From Myxococcales bacterium (GTDB lineage: Bacteria; Myxococcota; UBA727; JABDBI01): a stretch of 40,787 nucleotides of DNA. Location of the stretch: contig JAHFEG010000017.1 in NCBI GenBank assembly GCA_023248595.1, positions 1-40,787 of the forward strand, read 5' to 3'. This document shows, in pieces, positions 1 to 7,472 of this stretch. Position 1 is the stretch's first letter. Each line of letters begins with the position of its first letter. The notes beneath the pieces are model-generated. The model worked only from the letters and a program-made list of their open reading frames with translations, was not told where the DNA came from and did not search any database. A program made the position numbers and the translations under genes.

Positions 1-2
1 AT

Positions 3-284
3 TCAAAATTGTTTCCGACCGATATCGCAATAGACGTAAACGATTTGGGCTCAGATTTAATCTTATTTCTGGACTTTGTAACTGGGAGACACTCGATACA
101 TGAGTTTCAAAAGAGGTCTACTGTTTGTTTGCCTGTTGAAATTATTCGCAACTTTAATTTATCGCCACGGGCCCGCATTGTTTGGGCGGAGCTTTCTTTG
201 TTGCCCAAAGGTGCTGCTGGCGAATTTGTGGTTAAGCACAAAGAGTTGCAACGCTTCACTGATTTTCCTACCGATAGGACTTAA
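3..284 (+). CDS. 3' end of unrecognised gene, open at left edge
   Basis: The reading frame is open from the window edge to a TAA at 282-284, so this is probably the C-terminal part (about 93 residues) of a longer gene. A TTG at 9 is a possible start, but no ribosome binding site can be judged this close to the edge. I do not recognise the family. The stretch LSPRARIVWAELSLLPKG looks helical and slightly resembles winged-helix DNA-binding proteins, but that is weak. The last 13 residues before the final one, KELQRFTDFPTDR, recur almost exactly at the end of the minus-strand gene at the right edge of the window (39 of 45 nucleotides identical including the stop), so the two are probably paralogues or share a C-terminal module. 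A terminator hairpin follows 11 bp after the stop. Confidence 0.5.
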   Translation, partial: SKLFPTDIAIDVNDLGSDLILFLDFVTGRHSIHEFQKRSTVCLPVEIIRNFNLSPRARIVWAELSLLPKGAAGEFVVKHKELQRFTDFPTDRT

Positions 285-295
285 CTTGTTCGTTT

Positions 296-328
296 TTGTC
301 ATGGTCGAGCTTATTTTGACCATGACAA
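296..328. terminator. Hairpin terminator between convergent genes
   Basis: A perfect 11-bp inverted repeat, TTGTCATGGTC at 296-306 and its complement at 318-328, surrounds an 11-nt AT-rich loop. It sits between the stop of the left-edge gene on plus and the nuoN stop on minus, so it can serve both directions. A run of T on the plus side (293-297) precedes the stem and would form the U-tract for the minus-strand nuo transcript. Confidence 0.75.
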
Positions 329-333
329 CCACT

Positions 334-1767
334 TTACAAAGATCCCGCTGCGCCTTGAATCATAGTTGTAATTGAATTAGGCATTATTCCCAACATCAAA
401 GTAGCCACCACCAAAGCAGCGAGCGTGATTTTTAAAACACCACAAGGGGCTTTTGGAAATTCAGCTCGAGGCGCTTGATCTTGAAAAAGAGAAACGCCAA
501 CGCGCAAGTATGCATATAGTCCAATTGCACTGCTCACAACCAAGCAAATCAGCAAAGGCCATTTAGTCTGACTGACGCCCGCCAGCAATATCCAATACTT
601 ACCCATAAATCCCGCCGTCAGCGGAATTCCCACAAGCGATAAAAATGCCAGAACCAGACAACCACTCAGCGCAGGTTTGACATAAAATAATCCCCGCACA
701 TCTTCTATGGTTACGGATTCATTTTGATTGCTTTCAAGCAACATCAATGCCCCAAAAGCTAACAGTGTTGCGGCAAAATATGTAACCAAATAAAAAATAA
801 CGGCGCTGGCACCTAAATCATTGCCCGATAAAAGCGCTACTAACATATATCCAACGTGTGCTATCGAGGAGTAAGCCAAAAGACGCTTGATATTTTTTTG
901 CAAAAGCGCCAGCCAGTTACCAATAAACATCGACAAAATGGCAATAAAAGATAATAACCATTGCCATGCAAAAACAGTGTCTCCATGCAGTTGCGTATAA
1001 AAGCGCAAGAAAAGAACCATCATGGCTCCTTTAGAGACCGTCGCCAAATAAGCGGTTATCGGTAATGGCGCTCCCTCGTATACGTCTGGAGCCCACATAT
1101 GGAAAGGAACAGCACTTAGTTTGAAAAATACGCCGACCATCATAAAAGACAAACCCAACAATAAAATCAACCGTCCCGAATTCCACATGGGCGCCCAATT
1201 GTCTGCCAGAATATCAAACCGCATATTCCCCAGTTGCGCATAAATTAATACCATTCCAAAAAGCAAAAATGCCGCCGAGACTCCAGCCAAAACAATGTAT
1301 TTAATCGCAGCTTCTAAGCCATTTGATCTTTGATGAAAGTAAGCAATCAAGGCATAAAGTGGAACCGTTAAAATTTCCAAACCTAAAAAGAAACTCATAA
1401 AATGGTTGCTGACCACCATACAAAGTGCACCCAAACAACTAATCATCAGTAAAACATAAAACTCTTCTACTTCTTCTTGTTTCGTTTTCAAATAATCAAA
1501 AGCAAATAAGACAATCACGAACGTCGCCAAAAGAATTAGGCGCATTCCAAAGATGCCATAGTTGTCGATCACAAATAAGTCAGTCACTCTTGCTTGAGGT
1601 ATTTCATTGAAAAATGTCAAAACAAAAGCACATAAAAGACCCAGCAAGGAAATAGAAAATGCAACGATTGAGCATCGACGAATCGCTGCTGAAAGCATCA
1701 GCAAAAGTGCAGTAGCACCCACAGATATCATGGGCAGTAAATATAGAACCATTTCGACAGTCATCAT
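334..1767 (-). CDS. nuoN: NADH-quinone oxidoreductase subunit N
   Basis: Membrane-arm subunit of respiratory Complex I, one of the three antiporter-like proton-pumping subunits (ND2 homologue). The 477-residue product is almost entirely hydrophobic, with about 14 predicted membrane segments, which matches the family length. Diagnostic stretches include KLSAVPFHMWAPDVYEGAP near residue 220 and LLAYSSIAHVGYM near residue 295, containing conserved lysines and histidine of the proton channel. It starts with tandem ATG codons 7 bp after the nuoM stop and is the last gene of the operon, followed by the hairpin at 296-328. Nothing in it looks damaged. Confidence 0.97.
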   Translation of the reverse strand: MMTVEMVLYLLPMISVGATALLLMLSAAIRRCSIVAFSISLLGLLCAFVLTFFNEIPQARVTDLFVIDNYGIFGMRLILLATFVIVLFAFDYLKTKQEEVEEFYVLLMISCLGALCMVVSNHFMSFFLGLEILTVPLYALIAYFHQRSNGLEAAIKYIVLAGVSAAFLLFGMVLIYAQLGNMRFDILADNWAPMWNSGRLILLLGLSFMMVGVFFKLSAVPFHMWAPDVYEGAPLPITAYLATVSKGAMMVLFLRFYTQLHGDTVFAWQWLLSFIAILSMFIGNWLALLQKNIKRLLAYSSIAHVGYMLVALLSGNDLGASAVIFYLVTYFAATLLAFGALMLLESNQNESVTIEDVRGLFYVKPALSGCLVLAFLSLVGIPLTAGFMGKYWILLAGVSQTKWPLLICLVVSSAIGLYAYLRVGVSLFQDQAPRAEFPKAPCGVLKITLAALVVATLMLGIMPNSITTMIQGAAGSL

Positions 1768-1774
1768 CTTTCAC

Positions 1775-3259
1775 CTACAAGATTTCTTCATCGATATCTG
1801 GCGCTTTTTCTTGCCAAACGGTGGAAACCACATCCAAAAGTGGCGCTGGAAAAAATCCGATTCCAATCAATAACAGCACCATGAAACCATACAGAGCTTT
1901 TTGCCCTGCAGACACATCAGAGATTGTTGTGTGCATACCACCTTTGTACGCGCCATAAAATAAACGCTGCACCAACCAAAGCGAATAAATCGCACCCAGC
2001 ACAATTCCAGATGCAGCAAAAGCGGCGCTTATCGTATTCGTGCTAAAAATTCCCAGCAATACTAACCACTCGCCCACAAAATTACCGAGACCAGGCAAAC
2101 CCACTGAAGCCATCACAAAAAATAATGACAAAACAGTTACGCCAGGAACGACTTTAAAAAGACCACCGACTTTTTGTAAATCCAAATCAGGTAAAGATGT
2201 TTTAAGATGGGCAAATAACATGAGCAAGCCACCCGTGCTCAAAGCTTGGGTTACGAGCAATACCGCGACGCCGCTGAGCGCCAATTTATCTTGGCTAAAA
2301 ATTCCAATCAAAATAAGTCCCATGTGACTCAAAGTTGAGTAAGCCAATATTTTGAATGGATCATTTTGTGCAAATGCTAAAATCGCACCGTAAACAATAC
2401 TCACGATGCCAAGAACCGTCATCCACGGAGCAATGAGATGAATGTCAGAAGAAAATAACGGCAACACAAAGCGCAGCAAACCATAAGCGCCAGTCTTCAC
2501 CATGATGCCCACAAGCAAGGGCGCGCACATTGATTCTGCAAAAAGCGGAGGCATCCATACATGAAAAGGGAATGCCGGTAATTTCACCAGAAATGCCAGT
2601 AAAAATCCTAGCAAGATCCAAATGGCCAGCGGATATGGCAATGAAGTATTGATTAGCTGATCGTAATCAAAAGTATAAACTCCGACTTGTGCATGATGCA
2701 CAAACACCAGAGCTAATATGCTTAAAAATAACAACAAGCCGCTTGCTTGCGTAAAGATAAAAAATTGCACCGTCGCAAAAACACGGTTTTTATGCCCCCA
2801 CATAACCACCATCAGATAAAGCGGTATCAGAACGACTTCCCAAAAAATAAAAAATAAAAAAAGATCCAAGGAAAGCAAAATTCCAGCTACACCCGAAACC
2901 ATCCACAGCAAACAAAAATGAAAAAGACCTATGTTATGGCTAATTTGATTTTTAGAAACCATGACGGCAATAAATCCCATCACATAAGTTAAAAGCAAGA
3001 GCACAAAAGATAATCCATCGAGCCCAAAGTGAATTTCAATTCCCCAAGCGGGCAGCCACATCCAACGCCATTGCAGCATCCATAAATCTTCCATGGAAGT
3101 AGATGATTCACCTTGCTGCCATGCCAAAAAAATTGCCCCTATGCTAAAGGCCAAAACCAGCAAAGAAATAAAGTGAGCAGCTTTCGAGGAAAAACGCGCA
3201 CAAAACCACGCCAATAAGCCGCCTAAAAAAGGAAACGCAATAAGCCAAATCAACATCAT
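1775..3259 (-). CDS. nuoM: NADH-quinone oxidoreductase subunit M
   Basis: Antiporter-like membrane subunit of Complex I (ND4 homologue) that carries out proton translocation. The 494 residues contain roughly 14 membrane segments. Family hallmarks are visible: FHFCLLWMVSGVAGILLSLD and the conserved glutamate in FIFWEVVLIPLYLMV near residue 145, VKLPAFPFHVWMPPLFAE near residue 225, and LAYSTLSHMGLI near residue 310. The ATG overlaps the nuoL stop in an ATGA arrangement, which points to translational coupling. It is intact and in the usual operon position between nuoL and nuoN. Confidence 0.97.
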   Translation of the reverse strand: MMLIWLIAFPFLGGLLAWFCARFSSKAAHFISLLVLAFSIGAIFLAWQQGESSTSMEDLWMLQWRWMWLPAWGIEIHFGLDGLSFVLLLLTYVMGFIAVMVSKNQISHNIGLFHFCLLWMVSGVAGILLSLDLFLFFIFWEVVLIPLYLMVVMWGHKNRVFATVQFFIFTQASGLLLFLSILALVFVHHAQVGVYTFDYDQLINTSLPYPLAIWILLGFLLAFLVKLPAFPFHVWMPPLFAESMCAPLLVGIMVKTGAYGLLRFVLPLFSSDIHLIAPWMTVLGIVSIVYGAILAFAQNDPFKILAYSTLSHMGLILIGIFSQDKLALSGVAVLLVTQALSTGGLLMLFAHLKTSLPDLDLQKVGGLFKVVPGVTVLSLFFVMASVGLPGLGNFVGEWLVLLGIFSTNTISAAFAASGIVLGAIYSLWLVQRLFYGAYKGGMHTTISDVSAGQKALYGFMVLLLIGIGFFPAPLLDVVSTVWQEKAPDIDEEIL

Positions 3260-5157
3260 GAAAACACCATGATTAAAGCAATCACCAAAGCACCGAAAAC
3301 AACAGCAAAGGCATAAAGTCGTACATAGCCTGTTTGCATCGCACTCAGTAATTGATGAACTAAGATAGCGCTATTACCTACTAAATGACAAAACAGCTGT
3401 ACGAAATCTCGACGCAAATATTGGGATATGAAAATAAAAGGTCGAACCAAAGTAAAATTATGCAAAGCATCAAAACCAAAACCACTGGCTAAGAATCGAT
3501 GCAAATAAGAAGACGTGGTCTGCTTATTTTTATCATGAATCTGCAAACGAAAGTAAAGAAGGTAGGCTAGAAAAACACCGCAAAGAGAAATGGCGCTGGC
3601 ACTTATCAACAAAATCCATTCGACACGTATGCTCTCTTCCATAGAGAGTGACGGCAACACACTGCTACCAATAAAATCAGTAAAGAGGGATACGTGAAAA
3701 AAGACAGAGGGAATTTGCACAAAACCAGCACCAAGTGAAAGTGCCGCTAACACAAATAGCGGTATGTACATTTTCTTATCAGGATACTGGCTAACCTCTC
3801 CTTTCGATATTCCAAAAAATGCCATGAAAACCATACGAAAAGAATATAAGCCAGTGATAAAAGCGCCTGCCACACCGATTAGCCAAGGCCACATTCCTCC
3901 CAATGGCGAGGTATAAACTTGTGCCAAAATAAATTCTTTGCTAAAAAATCCTGCAGTCACTAAAGGCAACGCCGCCAAACAAGAACTGCCAATCAAAAAG
4001 ACCCAAAAAACCCCTGGTAATTTTTTACGTAATGCGCCCATCTTATAAAGATCGTGGTTATGATGCATGCTATAACCAATGGCTCCTGCAGATAAAAAGA
4101 GAAGCGCTTTAAAAAAAGCGTGCACCATAAAATGAAACATGGCCGCAGTATAAGCACCTGCACCTAACGCCAAGAACATGTAACCAATTTGGCTGATGGT
4201 CGAGTATGCCAACACTTTCTTTAAATCACGCTGCACCACTGCAGACAGTCCTGCAATGAGCAATGTTGCCGCACCAATAATTAGTACCGCCATTTGAGCC
4301 GTTTCAGACAATGCAAAAATACTGCCGGTACGCGCAATCAAATAGACTCCCGCGGTCACCATGGTTGCCGCATGAATCAGTGCACTGACGGGCGTTGGCC
4401 CTTTCATGGCATCGGGCAGCCAAGTCTGCAGCGGTATTTGGGCAGATTTCCCCACAGCGCCGCCTAGCAAACATAAGCCGACGCATGTTGCCATGGTCGT
4501 GTCGAAGGCCCATTGATCATTGGCCAACTCCAATACTTCTTGAATATTGAGCGTCCCTAATTCGCGAAGCATGAAAAACAAAGCAAACAACAAAAAAACA
4601 TCGCCAATACGTGTTGTAATAAATGCTTTTATCGAGGCACGACCTGTCGATTCATCCTCATACCAAAAGCCAATTAGCAAATAGCTACAAAGACCAACGC
4701 CTTCCCAGCCCATAAACAAAACCAGAAAATTATCCGCCAATACAAGAACCAGCATAGCGGCAACAAAAAGGTTCATCGCTGCAAAAAATCGAGCGATTCC
4801 TTCATCATGATCCAAATACTTGACAGAAAACAAAGCAATTAAAGAACCAACAAAAGTAATAACGCCCATCATCAACATCGATAGCGAGTCTAAATAAAAT
4901 GCAAATTGGATTGTCGCACTATCGAGCTTCGAAGAATAAAAAGGGATCCAAGTCCACTCAATTTCTCGATAGGCTTGAAAGTCAGGCGTGCTTAAAAAAT
5001 ATTGCGTTCCGACAATTATCATGGCCACGCAAGATAGAGCAATACTTCCAACACCGACAACCGTAGCCCATGTTCGAGGCAAACGACTGCCCAGCAATAA
5101 AAGCATAACAAAACCAAGAAATGGCAGAGCAGGTACAACGCTAAGTGGCATGTCCAT
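3256..5157 (-). CDS. nuoL: NADH-quinone oxidoreductase subunit L
   Basis: Largest antiporter-like membrane subunit of Complex I (ND5 homologue), distal proton pump with the long lateral helix at its C terminus. The product is 633 residues. Recognisable motifs are FLVLFMGWEGVGLCSYLLIG near residue 145 (conserved Glu), KSAQIPLQTWLPDAMKGPTP near residue 235, IHAATMVTAGVYL, and LAYSTISQIGYM near residue 320. A C-terminal tail with a last membrane helix ends at the stop. Its ATG overlaps the nuoK stop by one base (TAATG), and its stop overlaps nuoM. Length and motifs are normal. Confidence 0.97.
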   Translation of the reverse strand: MDMPLSVVPALPFLGFVMLLLLGSRLPRTWATVVGVGSIALSCVAMIIVGTQYFLSTPDFQAYREIEWTWIPFYSSKLDSATIQFAFYLDSLSMLMMGVITFVGSLIALFSVKYLDHDEGIARFFAAMNLFVAAMLVLVLADNFLVLFMGWEGVGLCSYLLIGFWYEDESTGRASIKAFITTRIGDVFLLFALFFMLRELGTLNIQEVLELANDQWAFDTTMATCVGLCLLGGAVGKSAQIPLQTWLPDAMKGPTPVSALIHAATMVTAGVYLIARTGSIFALSETAQMAVLIIGAATLLIAGLSAVVQRDLKKVLAYSTISQIGYMFLALGAGAYTAAMFHFMVHAFFKALLFLSAGAIGYSMHHNHDLYKMGALRKKLPGVFWVFLIGSSCLAALPLVTAGFFSKEFILAQVYTSPLGGMWPWLIGVAGAFITGLYSFRMVFMAFFGISKGEVSQYPDKKMYIPLFVLAALSLGAGFVQIPSVFFHVSLFTDFIGSSVLPSLSMEESIRVEWILLISASAISLCGVFLAYLLYFRLQIHDKNKQTTSSYLHRFLASGFGFDALHNFTLVRPFIFISQYLRRDFVQLFCHLVGNSAILVHQLLSAMQTGYVRLYAFAVVFGALVIALIMVFS

Positions 5158-5462
5158 TACCCTTTCATGTGATGAGCGACATCAATATCAAGTGTTTTAA
5201 AACGACGCTCAAATTGCAAAACAAGCGCCAAACCAACTGCCACTTCGGCAGCTGCCATCGACAAAATAATCAAAAACATGATTTGCCCACTCGCATGACC
5301 AAAATAGCTAGAAACAGCAACAAAGGCATAGGCAACGGCATTCAACATCACCTCAAGCGATAAAAAAATAAAAATCAAATTACGTCGTGTGAGTAAGCCT
5401 AAAAAACCTAAAGCAAACAAAACGCCAGAAAATATCAACGTGTGTTCAAGTGGTATGGCCAT
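5157..5462 (-). CDS. nuoK: NADH-quinone oxidoreductase subunit K
   Basis: Small membrane subunit of Complex I (ND4L homologue), 101 residues with three membrane helices. The conserved membrane glutamates used in proton transfer are visible in IFIFLSLEVMLNAVAYAFVA (second helix) and in SMAAAEVAVGLALVLQ (third helix). It starts 2 bp from the nuoJ stop and its own stop overlaps the nuoL start, so the order nuoJ-K-L is preserved exactly as in other bacteria. Length is typical for the family. Confidence 0.97.
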   Translation of the reverse strand: MAIPLEHTLIFSGVLFALGFLGLLTRRNLIFIFLSLEVMLNAVAYAFVAVSSYFGHASGQIMFLIILSMAAAEVAVGLALVLQFERRFKTLDIDVAHHMKG

Positions 5463-5464
5463 TT

Positions 5465-5956
5465 TTAGTTCCTTTTTTTACCGATATGATAAGCACCAAT
5501 CAAACCAGCAAGCAATAAAAATGAAGTTAACTCTACCGCCAAAGTATACGTTGTAAACAATGCGCTTGCGACTTCTTTTGCCGAAACAGTAACCACTTGC
5601 CGCTTGAGGAATTCGGTATCACGAAAAACAAAAACAAGTTCTAGAATCAGTAAAATCAATAACGAAAAAGGCCCCAACCAATTTTTGATGTGTCCTTGCG
5701 GGGCATATTTTTGCGAAGACGCCGGCTTCACATTTAATAGCATCACCACAAAGACAAAGAGCACCATAATGGCTCCTGCATAAATAATAACTTCTAAAGC
5801 CGCCACAAAAGGAGCGCCTAACAAATACATAGAAATCGCTAAGGCTAACAGCGATACCACAAAATAAAGTAACGCATGGACGGCATTTTTAGCCGTGACA
5901 GTCAGCAACGTCGCCAAAATGGCGATAGCGGCATTGATGTAAAAATAAATCAACAT
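5465..5956 (-). CDS. nuoJ: NADH-quinone oxidoreductase subunit J
   Basis: Membrane subunit of Complex I (ND6 homologue), 163 residues with five predicted helices. The third-helix stretch AALEVIIYAGAIMVLFVFVV carries the conserved Glu, Tyr and the pi-bulge region of the coupling helix. The start ATG is preceded by a purine-rich GAGGG at suitable distance. The gene lies 19 bp downstream of nuoI and 2 bp upstream of nuoK, consistent with one transcript. Confidence 0.96.
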   Translation of the reverse strand: MLIYFYINAAIAILATLLTVTAKNAVHALLYFVVSLLALAISMYLLGAPFVAALEVIIYAGAIMVLFVFVVMLLNVKPASSQKYAPQGHIKNWLGPFSLLILLILELVFVFRDTEFLKRQVVTVSAKEVASALFTTYTLAVELTSFLLLAGLIGAYHIGKKRN

Positions 5957-5975
5957 TCTTCACCCTCATCTAAAA

Positions 5976-6491
5976 TCAAGGCATCAAACTTCTAATATCG
6001 ACAGGTTCATTTTCTTCAATCCCTTGACCTTTCTCTTTTCCTTTGATGGCAAGCCCTGCAACCTTATAGAAATTGTATTCATGGTTTTTACCAGGACCCG
6101 CAATCAACAAATCTTCTTTTTCATAAACCATGTTCTTTCGATCATATTCAGCCATTTCAAAATCTGGTGTTAACTGGATCGCAGTTGTAGGACAAGCTTC
6201 TTCGCATAAACCACAATAAATACACCTGGAAAAATTAATACGAAAAGATTTAGGATAGCGTCTCCCATTTTCATCCTCTGTCGCTTGGATAACAATGCAA
6301 TCCACAGGACAAACTGCTGAACACAAATAGCAAGCAACACAGCGTTCACCACCATCAGGATCGCGCGTCAAAACAATGCGCCCTCGATAACGCGGGCTTA
6401 AAATAGGACGTTCTTCTGGATATAACACCGTCTCTCTTTTTCGAAATCCGTGTTTAAAAACGATCCATAAACCTTTTAAAATACTGAACAT
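5976..6491 (-). CDS. nuoI: NADH-quinone oxidoreductase subunit I (2x[4Fe-4S])
   Basis: Peripheral-arm iron-sulphur subunit that carries clusters N6a and N6b and passes electrons to NuoB and quinone. Two ferredoxin-type motifs are visible in the 171-residue product: [15 protein letters not shown] around residues 52-66 and [15 protein letters not shown] around residues 91-105. An AAGGAA ribosome binding site lies 8 bp before the ATG. The C-terminal tail is rich in charged residues ([14 protein letters not shown]). It sits between nuoH and nuoJ as usual. Confidence 0.97.
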   Translation of the reverse strand: MFSILKGLWIVFKHGFRKRETVLYPEERPILSPRYRGRIVLTRDPDGGERCVACYLCSAVCPVDCIVIQATEDENGRRYPKSFRINFSRCIYCGLCEEACPTTAIQLTPDFEMAEYDRKNMVYEKEDLLIAGPGKNHEYNFYKVAGLAIKGKEKGQGIEENEPVDIRSLMP

Positions 6492-6509
6492 CGTCGTTCC
6501 TTTTCACAC

Positions 6510-7472
6510 TTATTGGAACATAAGTACAATTCCGCCAGTCACCAACAAATTCAGAAGCGCCAATGGCAATAAGACTCTCCAACCATACACAATCAATTGA
6601 TCATAACGAGGTCTTGGTAACGTAGCGCGCATCAGAACAAAACTGGAGATAAGAATAGTGGTCTTAATGAAAAACCAAACAACCGGCGGCAAAACGGGAC
6701 CTAACCAACCACCAAAGAATAAAAGCGTCATCATGGACGACATTAAAGTCACGCCTAAATATTCACCAACAAAAAACATGCCAAATTTAAGTCCACTATA
6801 TTCGGAATGAAAGCCTGCCACTAATTCGCTTTCTGCTTCAGGCAAATCAAAGGGAGAACGATGGGTTTCAGCTAAAGCGGCTATGTAAAAAATGATAAAT
6901 CCAATAAATTGTGGCCCAATATTCCACATTCCGCGCTGTGCTTCCACGATGTCTTGCAAACGAAAAGATCCAGTCATGGCCACAACACCCATGAGAGAGA
7001 TACCCATAAAAACTTCGTAACCCAGCATTTGAGCAGCAGCTCGTAGACCGCCGAGCAGTGAGTATTTATTGTTGGAAGCCCAACCTCCCAGAACAACACT
7101 GTAAGCGCCCAGGGATGAAAGACTTAGAAAAACCAAAAGCCCAACGCTGGAATCAAAAACCACAAAATCAGGCGAAACCGGCACAATCATAAAAGACAGC
7201 AAAACAGTTGTCATAATAATTGCCGGAGCAATGACGAAAACGCTTTTGTCTGCAAATGGCGGAATCCAATCTTCTTTAAAAAACATTTTCAATGTGTCAG
7301 CAACAACTTGTAACAACCCAAAAGGGCCAACCCGATTAGGACCATAGCGTAACTGCCAAAGTCCGAGCAATCTTCGCTCCGCCCAAATCAACATCGATCC
7401 CGCCGTCACAAAGCCAAATAAAATGCATACCGGGATCAATACAGCAAAAAATAAAGGATACTCGGCCATCAT
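6510..7472 (-). CDS. nuoH: NADH-quinone oxidoreductase subunit H
   Basis: Membrane subunit of Complex I (ND1 homologue) that forms much of the quinone-binding chamber at the junction of the two arms. About eight membrane helices are predicted in 320 residues. Characteristic stretches are AERRLLGLWQLRYGPNRVGP near residue 35, and the conserved acidic loop AETHRSPFDLPEAESELVAG near residue 205. I chose the ATG at 7472, which overlaps the nuoG stop codon as ATGA; the frame is open further upstream but those codons lie inside nuoG. A second ATG follows immediately at 7469. Confidence 0.96.
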   Translation of the reverse strand: MMAEYPLFFAVLIPVCILFGFVTAGSMLIWAERRLLGLWQLRYGPNRVGPFGLLQVVADTLKMFFKEDWIPPFADKSVFVIAPAIIMTTVLLSFMIVPVSPDFVVFDSSVGLLVFLSLSSLGAYSVVLGGWASNNKYSLLGGLRAAAQMLGYEVFMGISLMGVVAMTGSFRLQDIVEAQRGMWNIGPQFIGFIIFYIAALAETHRSPFDLPEAESELVAGFHSEYSGLKFGMFFVGEYLGVTLMSSMMTLLFFGGWLGPVLPPVVWFFIKTTILISSFVLMRATLPRPRYDQLIVYGWRVLLPLALLNLLVTGGIVLMFQ